Part shown: positions 42,538 through 51,275 of the stretch, one piece after another
Numbering within the stretch: position 1 is the stretch's first letter
Layout: the number at the start of each line of letters is the position of its first letter
DNA from: Actinobacteria bacterium OV320
Lineage (GTDB): Bacteria; Actinomycetota; Actinomycetes; Streptomycetales; Streptomycetaceae
DNA length: 64,000 nucleotides
Reading direction: 5' to 3'
Assembly (NCBI GenBank): GCA_001298545.1
Contig: LJCX01000005.1
Location: 248,001-312,000 of the forward strand
Translations under genes and position numbers: made by a program
Notes under the pieces: model-generated
The model's database searches: none
What the model was told of the DNA's origin: nothing
Seen by the model: the letters and a program-made list of their open reading frames with translations, nothing else

Positions 42538-42915
42538 CTAGTAGGTGTAGCTCAGACCCGACTTGTAGGGCGTGAGGGACCGCTGGCCGACGACCCCGCG
42601 GTAGGTGTACCAGCCCCACTTCTTGCAGATGGTCTGGTAGCTGAGGGTGTTGTGGGCGCCGGCCCCCACCCGGACCCGCGGATAGATGACGTTGTCGCCC
42701 CAGTCGCCGCCGGCCGGCCCGCTCGAGTAGGCGTCCACCGCCCAGTACACGCCGACGACCGAACCGCCCGCCGGACAGTTCCAACTGCCCAGGTTGACCC
42801 AGACGTTCCCGCCGGTCCACGCGCTCGCGGGTGCCGCCGCGAGACCGACGACCCCGACTGCCGTCATCGCCCCCGCGGCCCACAGCCCCGCCCTGCGCAC
42901 GATCGACCTGCCCAT
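42538..42915 (-). CDS. Small secreted protein of unknown function
   Basis: A 125-residue protein with a clear signal peptide (RRAGLWAAGAMTAVGVVGLAAAPASA) and a mature part of about 96 residues starting WTGGNVWVN. The mature part has two cysteines (WNCPAGG, ICKKWGW) and many aromatic residues. A small disulfide-bonded extracellular domain is likely. I do not recognise a family. Confidence 0.75.
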   Translation of the reverse strand: MGRSIVRRAGLWAAGAMTAVGVVGLAAAPASAWTGGNVWVNLGSWNCPAGGSVVGVYWAVDAYSSGPAGGDWGDNVIYPRVRVGAGAHNTLSYQTICKKWGWYTYRGVVGQRSLTPYKSGLSYTY

Positions 42916-43110
42916 GTGACCCTCCCCTTCCGTGCAGCCGGAGTCGCGACTTCTCGCCCTGTCGCTCCGGCAGGCCAGGATCGTGTCACGCGGTCGATCG
43001 CGGCCGCTCCGGGTTGTTCGAAGCTCGGAAATAGGAGATCTGTACGCATGGCGCCGGGCGGCGTCCCTGTCGGCCGCCCGGGGTCGGGCGATGCGGGTGA
43101 CGGCCGTGAC

Positions 43111-43569
43111 TCACGGATTCTCCCAGGCCGCCGGTTCCTCGGCGAGCGCCTGGACCGGGCCCGGCAGGGCGTCCGCCGCGATGTCGGCGATCGTGACGCC
43201 CTCCAGGATCCGCCGCACGTTCGCCCGCAGCGCGATCCAGAGCGGCAGCAGGGGCTGCGCCGAGCCCGTGTACGTCAGACCGGTCGGGCGTTCGCCGCGC
43301 ACGGACACGATCGGGCCGTCCACCGCTCTGATCACGTCCGCGACCGTGATCGCCGCCGGATCGCGGGCCAGCCGGTAGCCTCCGCCCCCGCCGCGCCGGC
43401 TGTCGACGATCCCACCGCGTCGCAGGTCACCGAGGATCCCCTCGAGGAACTTGTGCGGAATGTCCTGCACGGCGGCGATCGACTCGGCCTTCACCGGGTC
43501 GCCGCCCTGCCGTACGGCGAGCTCCAGTACCGCCCGCACCGCGTAGTCCGCCCGTGCCGAGATCCTCAT
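43111..43569 (-). CDS. Rrf2-family transcriptional regulator without iron-sulfur cysteines
   Basis: A 152-residue winged-helix protein with the Rrf2 start MRISARADYAVRAVLELA and recognition region IPHKFLEGILGDLRRGGIVDSRRGGGGGYRLAR. IscR/NsrR-type members bind an iron-sulfur cluster through three cysteines; this protein contains no cysteine, so it must sense something else. It is divergent from an ArsR-MFS operon. Confidence 0.92.
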   Translation of the reverse strand: MRISARADYAVRAVLELAVRQGGDPVKAESIAAVQDIPHKFLEGILGDLRRGGIVDSRRGGGGGYRLARDPAAITVADVIRAVDGPIVSVRGERPTGLTYTGSAQPLLPLWIALRANVRRILEGVTIADIAADALPGPVQALAEEPAAWENP

Positions 43570-43720
43570 GGGCCCATTGTGCCGTCAGCCGCCTGCCGGC
43601 ACGGGTCGGGCGCGACCCGGTGCCCGGCGCCGGACGGGCACAACCGGTCGGCCGGACGGGCGCGCCCGACCGAAACGAAGGTTTCCGGCGATTCCGAACG
43701 TCCGAGCAAAACCCCTTGCG

Positions 43721-43746
43721 CAATGGTCAAGAAGTGTTGACCATTG
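43721..43746. promoter_or_regulatory. Operator of the ArsR-MFS operon
   Basis: A perfect 10-bp inverted repeat, CAATGGTCAA-N6-TTGACCATTG, ends five bases before the ArsR-type start codon. The placement suits autorepression by the winged-helix protein it precedes. Confidence 0.85.
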
Positions 43747-43751
43747 GGCCC

Positions 43752-44291
43752 ATGCCCACCGACGATGTTCCCGAGACGCTCCACGTCACCACGGACGAGC
43801 AGCTGCGCGCCGTCTCCAGCCTCACCCGCCACCGGATCATGGCCGTGCTCCGCTTCGAGCCCGCGACGATCACGCAGATCGCCGAGCGAGTGGGCCTGGC
43901 GAAGGGGAGTTCCAGCTACCACGTACGGCTGCTGGAACGGGCCGGCCTGGTGAAAGTGGTGCGCACGCGCAAGGTCCGGGGGGTCACCGAGCGGTACTAC
44001 GCGATGGCCGCGCGGTCGATCGAGCTGCCGGATCCGGGCGAGGGAGGGCCGGATGTGCTGATGCGGCACGCGGTGGCGGACCTGGAGGCGGCGCCGGCGG
44101 ATGCCGAGCGGCACGTACGGATGGCGCATCTGCGGCTCACCGAGGAGCAGTTCGCCGAGCTGGGGGCGCGGCTGCAGGCACTGGCGGACGAGTACCGGGA
44201 GCTGTCCGACCCCTCGCTGCCGGACGCGTCGCTCGTCTTCGCACTGTTCCACCCGGCATCGCGCGCGCAGGCCGAAGGGGAAGCCAAGTGA
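43752..44291 (+). CDS. ArsR-type winged-helix regulator
   Basis: A 179-residue regulator with an N-terminal winged helix (LTRHRIMAVLRFEPATITQIAERVGLAKGSSSYHVRLLERAGLV) and a C-terminal helical part (LRLTEEQFAELGARLQALADEY). It lacks the metal-binding cysteine motif of arsenic-type ArsR. It overlaps the MFS gene (GTGA) and has a perfect palindrome at its start, so it is probably a self-regulated repressor of the exporter. Confidence 0.9.
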   Translation: MPTDDVPETLHVTTDEQLRAVSSLTRHRIMAVLRFEPATITQIAERVGLAKGSSSYHVRLLERAGLVKVVRTRKVRGVTERYYAMAARSIELPDPGEGGPDVLMRHAVADLEAAPADAERHVRMAHLRLTEEQFAELGARLQALADEYRELSDPSLPDASLVFALFHPASRAQAEGEAK

Positions 44292-45574
44292 CTGCAGAGG
44301 CAAGAAAGTTGCCGACCGGGTTCGGACGGCTGTGGACCGCGCAGACGGTGTCCTCGCTGGGTGACGGTGTGTCACATGCCGCGCTGCCGCTGCTCGCCCT
44401 GACATTGACGCGGGATCCGATGGCGCTCGCCGTCGTCACGGCCGCCGGAACGCTGCCGTGGCTGCTCTTCGGGGTGCTCGGCGGTGCGCTGGTGGACCGC
44501 TGGGACCGCCGGCGCACGATGTGGGTCACGGACGCGGCGCGTGCCGTGCTGCTCGCGATACCGGCGGCAGCGGCCGCGCTCGACGTGCTGAGCATTCCAC
44601 TGCTCGCGGCCGTCGCCTTCCTCCTCGGCCTCGGCGGACTCTTCTTCGACACGGCCGCCACGGCCTACCTGCCGGATCTGCTCGGCCGCGACCCCGCGCT
44701 CCTGGAGCGCGCCAACTCCCGCCTGCGCGGCGCCCAGACCGCCGCGTCCGGCTTCGCGGGGCCGCCCGCGGGCAGTGCCCTGCTCGCGCTCGGGCGGGCG
44801 GTCCCGCTGCTCGCCGACGCGGTCTCGTTCGCGCTCTCCGCACTGCTCGTACGGTCACTGCCCGCCGCGCCCCGGCCCGCACCGCAGGCCCGCGAGTCGC
44901 TGCTGCGGCAGGCGCGGGCCGGCGCCTCCTACGTATTCCGGGATCAGCTGCTGCTCGGGCTCGCGCTGCGTCCGGCGGTCGGGAACATCGCCTTCCTCGC
45001 CGTCGAGACCGTACTGGCCCTCTTCGCGCACGATCGCCTCGGCATCGGCACCTTCGGCTTCGGCCTGCTCCTCACGGCGGAGGCCACCGGCGGTCTGCTC
45101 GGCGCGGGCATCGCCTCCTTCCTCGGCCGACGACTCGGCACCGGCACCGCACTGACCTGCACGGCCGCGGTCGAGGGTCTCGCCGTCCTGGGCCTTGCCG
45201 CCGCCCCGAACCCGTATGTCGCGGGCCTCGCGCTCGCCGTCTGCGGAGCGGGCATGGGCGCCACGATGGTGCTCGGCCCCTCCCTCCGACAGACGATCGT
45301 CCCCGCCCACCTGATGGGCCGGGTCGCCTCCACCTCCCGCATGCTCGCCATGTGCGCCGCCCCGTTCGGCGCCTTCCTCGGCGGCTGGCTGGCCGCCACC
45401 TACGACGTACGCACCCCGCTCTACACCGCCGCCGGCCTCCTCCTCACCATGACCGCCATCACCGCGACCATGACCAGCAACCGCCGGGTCGAGGCGGCGC
45501 TGCGTGCCGCCGCCCCCGCCGATGATCCAGCTCACCCGGAATCCCGGGATGCCGTTCAGGAGCCTGCCCTTTAG
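44288..45574 (+). CDS. MFS exporter
   Basis: A 428-residue major facilitator protein of the drug:H+ antiporter type resembling EntS/Bcr-like streptomycete exporters. It has about twelve membrane segments, the motif-A-like loop GGALVDRWDRRRTMWV and FDTAATAYLPDLLGRDPALLERAN typical of the group. Its GTG overlaps the ArsR-type stop. The exported compound is unknown. Confidence 0.9.
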   Translation: MTAEARKLPTGFGRLWTAQTVSSLGDGVSHAALPLLALTLTRDPMALAVVTAAGTLPWLLFGVLGGALVDRWDRRRTMWVTDAARAVLLAIPAAAAALDVLSIPLLAAVAFLLGLGGLFFDTAATAYLPDLLGRDPALLERANSRLRGAQTAASGFAGPPAGSALLALGRAVPLLADAVSFALSALLVRSLPAAPRPAPQARESLLRQARAGASYVFRDQLLLGLALRPAVGNIAFLAVETVLALFAHDRLGIGTFGFGLLLTAEATGGLLGAGIASFLGRRLGTGTALTCTAAVEGLAVLGLAAAPNPYVAGLALAVCGAGMGATMVLGPSLRQTIVPAHLMGRVASTSRMLAMCAAPFGAFLGGWLAATYDVRTPLYTAAGLLLTMTAITATMTSNRRVEAALRAAAPADDPAHPESRDAVQEPAL

Positions 45575-45585
45575 GGCCCCGCGGA

Positions 45586-45618
45586 CGGCCGGGCGCCGAT
45601 CCCGCTCGTACGCCCGGC
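45586..45618. terminator. Terminator between MFS and GH51 genes
   Basis: A 9-bp inverted repeat, GGCCGGGCG and CGCCCGGCC, with a 15-base loop, between convergent genes. Confidence 0.6.
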
Positions 45619-45661
45619 CGCGCCCGGCCGCTTCCCGCCTCTTCCGGTCAGGCCGGCCCGA

Positions 45662-47173
45662 TCACGCGAGCCTGATCACGTTCCAGGACAGCGGCTCCAG
45701 CGTCGCCGTCAGCGCGCCGTCCGTCAGCGCCGTGCCCTCGGCCGGGTGCGGGGCGACCCGCTCGGGGTCGGCGAGGGTGTTGCGGGCGTCCGGGTCGGCG
45801 TCCGCGAGCACACTGTGTTCGACGACGGAGGTCAGGTCGAGGCCGGTCAGCCCGATGTGGAGCGGCAGCGCCTCGGTACGGCTGCGGTTGACGGCGAAGA
45901 CGGTGACCGTGCCGTCGTCTGCGCGAACGGCGGTGGCGTGCAGAAGGTCCGCCTCGCCGTACTTGGCCGTCGTGTACGTCGGTGAGTCGACCCGCACGTC
46001 GAGAACCGTGCCCCGGCCGTGCTGGGACGCCTGCGCGAACGGGAAGAACGTCGTCTGCCGCCAGGCCGGGCCGCCCGGCTCGGTGAGGATCGGCGCGATG
46101 ACGTTGACGAGCTGGGCGAGACAGGCGACCGTCACCCGGTCGGCGTGCCGCAGCAGCGCGATGAGGAGCGAGCCGAAGACGACCGCGTCCATGACGCTGT
46201 AGTTGTCCTCCAGCAGCCGGGGCGCTTCCGCCCAGTCCCGCTCGCCGGAGTTCTCGATCGCGTGCCACCCCGAGATGTACCAGACGTTCCACTCGTCGAA
46301 GGAGAGGTTGATCTTCTTCTTCGACTTGAGCTTCGCGCCGATGTGGTCGCAGGTGGCGACGACGTTCTCGATGAACGACTCCATGTCCACGGCCGAGGCC
46401 AGGAAGGAGTCGACGTCGCCGTCCTGCGGCTCGTAGTAGGCGTGCAGGGAGATGTAGTCGACCAGGTCGTAGGTCTCCGCCAGCACCTTCGCCTCCCAGT
46501 CGGCGAACGTCGGCATGGACTGGCTGGAACTGCCGCAGGCGACGAGCTCCACCGTCGGGTCCATCTGGCGCATGGCGCGGGCCGTCTCGGCGGCGAGCCG
46601 GCCGTACTCCTCGGCCGTCTTGTGGCCGGTCTGCCAGGGGCCGTCCATCTCGTTGCCCAGGCACCAGACCTTGATGCCGAAGGGGTCCTTGTCACCGTGG
46701 TCGGCCCGCAGGTCCGAAAGCGCCGTGCCGGCCGGGTGGTTGGCGTACTCCTGGAGTTCCAGGGCCTCCGCCACGCCCCGCGTGCCGAGGTTGATCGCCA
46801 TCATCGGCTCGGCCTGCGGGCCGATCTTCTTCAGGAAGGCGATGTACTCGGAGAGCCCGAAGCGGTTCGTCTCCGTCGAGCGCCAGGCGAGGTCCAGGCG
46901 GCGCGGGCGGTCCTCGGCGGGGCCGACCGAGTCCTCCCACTTGTAGCCCGAGACGAAGTTGCCGCCCGGGTAGCGGACGGCGGTGACGCCGAGTTCGCGA
47001 ACCAGTTCCAGGACGTCGGTCCGCAGTCCCGCCTCGTCGGCGGACGGGTGGCCGGGCTCGTAGAGACCGGTGTAGACGCACCGGCCCAGATGCTCCACGA
47101 AGCTACCGAAGAGACGGGGGTTGACTTCGCCGATGGTGAAGACGGGGTCGAGGGTGAGACGTGCGGTGCGCAT
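45662..47173 (-). CDS. abfA: GH51 alpha-L-arabinofuranosidase
   Basis: A 503-residue intracellular enzyme that removes terminal arabinofuranose from imported arabino-oligosaccharides. The start ARLTLDPVFTIGEVNPRLFGSFVEHLGRCVYTGLYEP is diagnostic. The acid/base is Glu175 (CLGNEMDGPW) and the nucleophile Glu294 (SFDEWNVWY). It has no signal peptide and lies 57 bases downstream of a three-gene sugar importer in the same direction, as expected for oligosaccharide uptake followed by hydrolysis. Confidence 0.96.
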   Translation of the reverse strand: MRTARLTLDPVFTIGEVNPRLFGSFVEHLGRCVYTGLYEPGHPSADEAGLRTDVLELVRELGVTAVRYPGGNFVSGYKWEDSVGPAEDRPRRLDLAWRSTETNRFGLSEYIAFLKKIGPQAEPMMAINLGTRGVAEALELQEYANHPAGTALSDLRADHGDKDPFGIKVWCLGNEMDGPWQTGHKTAEEYGRLAAETARAMRQMDPTVELVACGSSSQSMPTFADWEAKVLAETYDLVDYISLHAYYEPQDGDVDSFLASAVDMESFIENVVATCDHIGAKLKSKKKINLSFDEWNVWYISGWHAIENSGERDWAEAPRLLEDNYSVMDAVVFGSLLIALLRHADRVTVACLAQLVNVIAPILTEPGGPAWRQTTFFPFAQASQHGRGTVLDVRVDSPTYTTAKYGEADLLHATAVRADDGTVTVFAVNRSRTEALPLHIGLTGLDLTSVVEHSVLADADPDARNTLADPERVAPHPAEGTALTDGALTATLEPLSWNVIRLA

Positions 47174-47230
47174 GTACGCCTTTCGAGGAGGGGGTGCTTG
47201 TCCGTCGGGGGTCGGGGGTCCGTCTGTGGA

Positions 47231-48136
47231 TCACTGGCCCGCCAGACCCGTGTGGGCCACGCCCCGCACGATCTGGCTCTGGAAGAAGACGAACACGACG
47301 ATCAGCGGAAGGCCGGCCAGCAGTCCGCCGGCCATGAGCTGGGGCCAGACGATGCCGAAGGCGTTCTGCACGGTGGCGATGCCGTTCGGCATGGTCATCA
47401 GGTCGGGGTTGTTGGTCACCATGTAGGGCCACAGGAAGTTGTTCCAGGAAGCGATGAAGGTGAAGATGCCGACCGCCGAGAGGGACGGCTTCGACAGCGG
47501 CAGGACGATCGTGAAGAAGATCCGCCAGCGGCCCGCGCCGTCGATGAAGGCCGCCTCCTCCAGCTCCTTCGGCAGGGACTGGAAGAACTTGTAGAGGATG
47601 TAGACCATCGCCGCCGGCGCGCACTGCGGAAGGATCATCCCCCAGTAGGTGTCCACCATGCCGAGCGACTGGACCGTGGTGAAGAGCGGGACGCCGAGGA
47701 TCGCCGGGGAGAACATCAGGCCCGCCATCGTCAGCGCCATCAGCGCCGACTTGCCGCGGAACTCCGTGCGCGCGAACCCGTATCCCGCGAGGGAGGCGAC
47801 CGCCAGGACGATGAAGGTGACGCAGACGGACACGACGACCGAGTTGACGAACCAGTTGGGGATGTTGCCGGCCTCGATCACCGCTTTCCAGGACTCCGCG
47901 GTGAAGTCCTGCGGGATCCAGTGCGGGGAGGTCACCGATTCGGTGGGGGTCTTGAGTGACGTCGACAGCGCCCAGGCGAGCGGGGCCAGCCAGACCAGGG
48001 AGAGGGCCGCCGCCACCAGCGTGAGGGCGATCTGGGCCGGGGTCCAGGTGCCGCGCGGCTTGCGCAGCGCGGGAGTCGGGGACGTCGGCGGCGCGGGGGG
48101 CGCGGTCGGCGTGGTCGGCGTCGGCGGCGTCGTCAT
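47231..48136 (-). CDS. CUT1 sugar ABC permease (MalG-type)
   Basis: A 301-residue permease with six membrane segments, a Pro/Thr-rich cytoplasmic N-terminus and the EAA loop ELEEAAFIDGAGRWRIFFTIVLPLSKP. It overlaps the other permease gene by four bases. With its partners it probably imports arabino-oligosaccharides for the GH51 enzyme; no ATPase gene is present, so it likely uses a shared MsiK-type ATPase, as many streptomycete CUT1 systems do. Confidence 0.92.
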   Translation of the reverse strand: MTTPPTPTTPTAPPAPPTSPTPALRKPRGTWTPAQIALTLVAAALSLVWLAPLAWALSTSLKTPTESVTSPHWIPQDFTAESWKAVIEAGNIPNWFVNSVVVSVCVTFIVLAVASLAGYGFARTEFRGKSALMALTMAGLMFSPAILGVPLFTTVQSLGMVDTYWGMILPQCAPAAMVYILYKFFQSLPKELEEAAFIDGAGRWRIFFTIVLPLSKPSLSAVGIFTFIASWNNFLWPYMVTNNPDLMTMPNGIATVQNAFGIVWPQLMAGGLLAGLPLIVVFVFFQSQIVRGVAHTGLAGQ

Positions 48137-49074
48137 CGGGTCGCGACCTCCTCGCGGTTGCGCAGCAGCCACATCCGCCCGAGGGCGACGGCCGCGACGA
48201 TGATGAAGAGGATGAAGGAGATCGCGGAGGCGTAGCCCACGCGGTAGCTGGTGAAGCCCTGTTCGAGGGTGTACTGCACGAAGGTGCGGGTCGATTCCTC
48301 CGGTCCCGGTCCGAACTGGTACATCACCACGGCCTGGTCGAAGACCTGGAGCGAGGCGAGGATCTGCAGGGCGAGGACCAGGCCGGTGATGTTGCGCAGG
48401 TTGGGCACGGTGATGTGCAGCATCCGCTGGAACGCGTTCGCCCCGTCCAGCTCGGCCGCCTCGTAGAGGTGGTGGGGGATGTTCTGGAGGGCGGCCAGGT
48501 AGAGGAGGAAGGAGAAGCCGACCGTCCACCACAGGGTCGCGACGACGACCGCGAGCATCGCCGTGGACTTCTGGGTGAGCCACGGGGTGTCCAGACCGAG
48601 GACGTGGTTGACCATGCCGTTGGTGGGCTGGAACAGCCACCACCACAGGTTGCCGATGACCGCGGAGGGCAGCAGGAAGGGCGCGAAGAAGCACAGCCGC
48701 CACAGCCACGTGAAGTGCACGGTGTGGTGGGCGATCAGCGCCATCAGCAGGGCCGCGACGACGATCACCGGGACCACGTAGAGCGTGAACTGCACGCTGT
48801 GCCAGAGCGAGTCCCAGACCAGGTCGTCCTTCAGGGCCTCGCGGTAGTTGTCGAGGCCGACGAAGCCGGTGTGGTCGCCGGAGATGTTGGCGTCGGTGAA
48901 GCTCAGGTAGAGCCCGCGGACGACCGGCAGCACGACGAACAGTCCGTACAGCACGAAGAACGGGGCCACGAACCAGCCGCCGTGCTGGAAGCGGCGGCCC
49001 CAGCGGGCACGGGCGGATTCGGCGGCGACCGCGGTACGCGGCGGCAGTGTCCCGGCGTGCGCGAGCGTGCTCAT
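48133..49074 (-). CDS. CUT1 sugar ABC permease (MalF-type)
   Basis: A 313-residue permease with six membrane segments and the EAA loop HLYEAAELDGANAFQRMLHITVPNL. Overlaps of four bases on both sides (with the binding-protein gene and the second permease) tie the three genes together. Confidence 0.92.
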   Translation of the reverse strand: MSTLAHAGTLPPRTAVAAESARARWGRRFQHGGWFVAPFFVLYGLFVVLPVVRGLYLSFTDANISGDHTGFVGLDNYREALKDDLVWDSLWHSVQFTLYVVPVIVVAALLMALIAHHTVHFTWLWRLCFFAPFLLPSAVIGNLWWWLFQPTNGMVNHVLGLDTPWLTQKSTAMLAVVVATLWWTVGFSFLLYLAALQNIPHHLYEAAELDGANAFQRMLHITVPNLRNITGLVLALQILASLQVFDQAVVMYQFGPGPEESTRTFVQYTLEQGFTSYRVGYASAISFILFIIVAAVALGRMWLLRNREEVATR

Positions 49075-50429
49075 GCGCCGGCTCCCTTCAGCTCCTGGGC
49101 TGCCGTGCGGCCGTCCATCGGGTTCTTCATCGCCAGCAGCTGCGCCAGCGCGGACTTCATCCGGCGGGCCGCCGCGTCCGGGGCGGCCGAGCCCAGGTTG
49201 GAGGCGGCCACGATCGGGCCGACGCGCTGGGCGAGGACGCCGGTGGAGCCGGCGAACCAGATGTGGGGTTCGTTGGCCTGGTGGTCCATGGCGGGGCGGG
49301 AGTACTCGCTCTGGGGTGCCAGTTCCAGGTAGGCCGGGTCCTTGAAGGTGGGCAGATAGGCCGGGACATGGCCGCCGTTGGCCCAGGTGGTGGCGTGGGT
49401 GACCATGTAGGCGGCGAGCCGGTAGGCGCCCTCGTCGGCGTCCCCGCCGCGGCCGGCCTGGTGGGGCAGCACGAAGGAGTGCGACTCGGCGTGGGTGGCC
49501 GGGGTGCCGAAGACCGGGGGCAGCGGCTGGGCGCCGTACTCGACCTTCTCGCCGTTGAAGTACGGCACCGACCAGTTGCCCTCCCAGGTGAACGGCGAAC
49601 CGGCGAGGAACGCCTCGCCGTCCGCCTCGCCGACGGTGACGTAGCCGTCGGTGACGTGCTTGCGAAAGAACTCCAGGACCTGGGTGGCCTTGTCGGTGTC
49701 GAAGGTGACGGTCGTGTGGTCGTCGTCGAAGTAGGTGCCGCCGAGCTGCTGGTAGAAGGCGACGAAGAACCACCAGCAGAAGTTCTGGTCGCCTGCGTGC
49801 AGGCCGAGTGTCTGCTGCCCCTTCTTCAGCTGCCCCTTGGCCTCCTTCAGGATGTCGAACCACTCGTCGGTGGAGCCGGCGGCGGGGAGGCGGCCGGCGG
49901 TGTCGAGGAGTCCCGCCTTCTCGCAGACGTCCTTGCGGTAGAAGTTCAGCTGGACGTGGATGTCCAGCGGCAGCGCGTACAGCTCGCCGTCGACGATGCC
50001 GCGCTGCCACAGCACCGGGTTGAAGTCGGCCTCGCGCACGCCGTGCTTCGCGAGGAGGTCCACGTCCCAGGGGTCCAGGAGGCGGCCGGGCGCGAAGCCG
50101 GGGATGCGGCCCTGGTGCATGACCCCGAGGTCGGGTGCGCGGTTGCCGGCGGCGGCCATGGCGAGCTTGGTGTAGTAGGGGCCGCCCCAGGCGAGGGTGG
50201 AGTCCTTCACGGCGATGTCCGGGTGCCCGTCGCGGAAGGCGTCCACCATCGCCACCTGGTTGGCGCCGTCGCCGCCCTGGAAGAGGTTCCAGTAGCGGAC
50301 CCGGGTCTGTGTCCCGGCGGCGAGCGCGTCGGCTCCCGTACCGAGGGCGGCGAAGCCGAAACTGCCCGCCACCGCCAACCCGCCGGCGGCGGCGAGAAGT
50401 TGCCTGCGATTCAGGCCAGGTTGTCCCAT
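49071..50429 (-). CDS. Extracellular sugar-binding protein of the CUT1 importer
   Basis: A 452-residue family 1 binding protein. The N-terminus carries a twin-arginine signal (LNRRQLLAAAGGLAVAGSFGFAALG) without a lipobox cysteine, which is less common than a lipoprotein signal for such proteins. The mature domain begins VRYWNLFQGGDGANQVAMVDAF. It is the first gene of the operon ending in the GH51 enzyme. The ligand is probably an arabino-oligosaccharide. Confidence 0.9.
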   Translation of the reverse strand: MGQPGLNRRQLLAAAGGLAVAGSFGFAALGTGADALAAGTQTRVRYWNLFQGGDGANQVAMVDAFRDGHPDIAVKDSTLAWGGPYYTKLAMAAAGNRAPDLGVMHQGRIPGFAPGRLLDPWDVDLLAKHGVREADFNPVLWQRGIVDGELYALPLDIHVQLNFYRKDVCEKAGLLDTAGRLPAAGSTDEWFDILKEAKGQLKKGQQTLGLHAGDQNFCWWFFVAFYQQLGGTYFDDDHTTVTFDTDKATQVLEFFRKHVTDGYVTVGEADGEAFLAGSPFTWEGNWSVPYFNGEKVEYGAQPLPPVFGTPATHAESHSFVLPHQAGRGGDADEGAYRLAAYMVTHATTWANGGHVPAYLPTFKDPAYLELAPQSEYSRPAMDHQANEPHIWFAGSTGVLAQRVGPIVAASNLGSAAPDAAARRMKSALAQLLAMKNPMDGRTAAQELKGAGA

Positions 50430-50452
50430 ACCTTGCCCCTGTCGTTCTATTG

Positions 50453-50519
50453 GTTCGACATTTCGAATTCCGCTCGTAACTTCGAACGGGACCGTAAAAT
50501 CGATGCGCCCGCGCGTCAA
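50453..50519 (-). promoter_or_regulatory. Promoter and operators of the CUT1-GH51 operon
   Basis: On the minus strand TTGACG (50514-50519), 17 bp, TACGGT (50491-50496) is nearly the same promoter as that of the GH43 pair. Downstream lie GTTCGACATTTCGAAT (50453-50468), the best copy of the regional motif, and a half-site CTTCGAAC (50480-50487). The start codon is at 50429. Confidence 0.8.
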
Positions 50520-50538
50520 TGGTTTTGACGGGATCTAT

Positions 50539-50550
50539 GACAGCGCTTTC
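50539..50550. promoter_or_regulatory. LacI-type half-palindrome upstream of the CUT1-GH51 promoter
   Basis: GACAGCGCTTTC, centred on AGCGCT, lies about 20 bp upstream of the -35 box. LacI-family repressors commonly bind such sites, so a second regulator is possible. It differs from the operator at 24441. Confidence 0.45.
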
Positions 50551-50666
50551 TATCAGTGACTCCGGGACGGTCCCCGACGGCCCCGTGAAAACTTCCCGTG
50601 ACGTGGGCACAACCGGCCGCGTAGGCTCGAACGGGCTGCCGTACGGCGGTTGAGAAGGGGGAGCGG

Positions 50667-51275
50667 ATGGACATCGCGGGCGCGCGCGGGAGGGCGGCCC
50701 GGATCGGCTCGGCGCTGCGGCGCGCGAGAACCGGACCGGCCATGCGCGAGCTGAGCGGCGATCTCTCCGCCGCGGTACGGGCCCGCCCCGGCCGGCCGGC
50801 CGGTGTGCGGGACGTGTGCCGGGCGCTGTGCGAGGAGATGTCCGCACGGCGCGGCGGGCGGCCCGTCGAGGTGCGGTTCGAGCGGTTCCCCGACGAGATC
50901 GAGGTGACCGGGCTGTGGGTGGAGTTCCAGGACTTCGACCTCGTCATCGTCGAGGAACGGGCCGAGGACGTGCAGCAACTGGTCATCCTCGGACATGAGT
51001 TGTGGCATCTGCACGCCGGTCACCGGCATCACCACCACGGCGTCGGCACGATGGCCGCGGGCGTGCTGGCCGCACGGTCCGGCTGGGACTCCCTCGCGCT
51101 GACCGTCGCCGCCCGCAACGGCTCACGGGAGGACGACGAGGCCGAGGCCGACGACTTCGGCCACCGTCTGGCCTCCGCCCTGCGGCTCCTTGTCTCCGGC
51201 GAGGGCGTCAGCGGGCCCCTCGATCCCTTGCAGCGGGCGTTCGGCTACCGCGGACGCGGAGGAACGGTCCAGTGA
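50667..51275 (+). CDS. ImmA/IrrE-family metalloprotease
   Basis: A 202-residue zinc protease with the motif His110-Glu111-Leu-Trp-His114 followed by a histidine-rich loop (AGHRHHHH). ImmA/IrrE proteases cleave transcriptional repressors in phage, mobile element and stress systems. There is no adjacent XRE-type repressor here. A helical EDDEAEADDFGHRLASALR segment follows the active site. The ATG has AAGGGGGA upstream. It overlaps by GTGA with a membrane protein gene, and that gene with a flavoprotein gene. Confidence 0.87.
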   Translation: MDIAGARGRAARIGSALRRARTGPAMRELSGDLSAAVRARPGRPAGVRDVCRALCEEMSARRGGRPVEVRFERFPDEIEVTGLWVEFQDFDLVIVEERAEDVQQLVILGHELWHLHAGHRHHHHGVGTMAAGVLAARSGWDSLALTVAARNGSREDDEAEADDFGHRLASALRLLVSGEGVSGPLDPLQRAFGYRGRGGTVQ

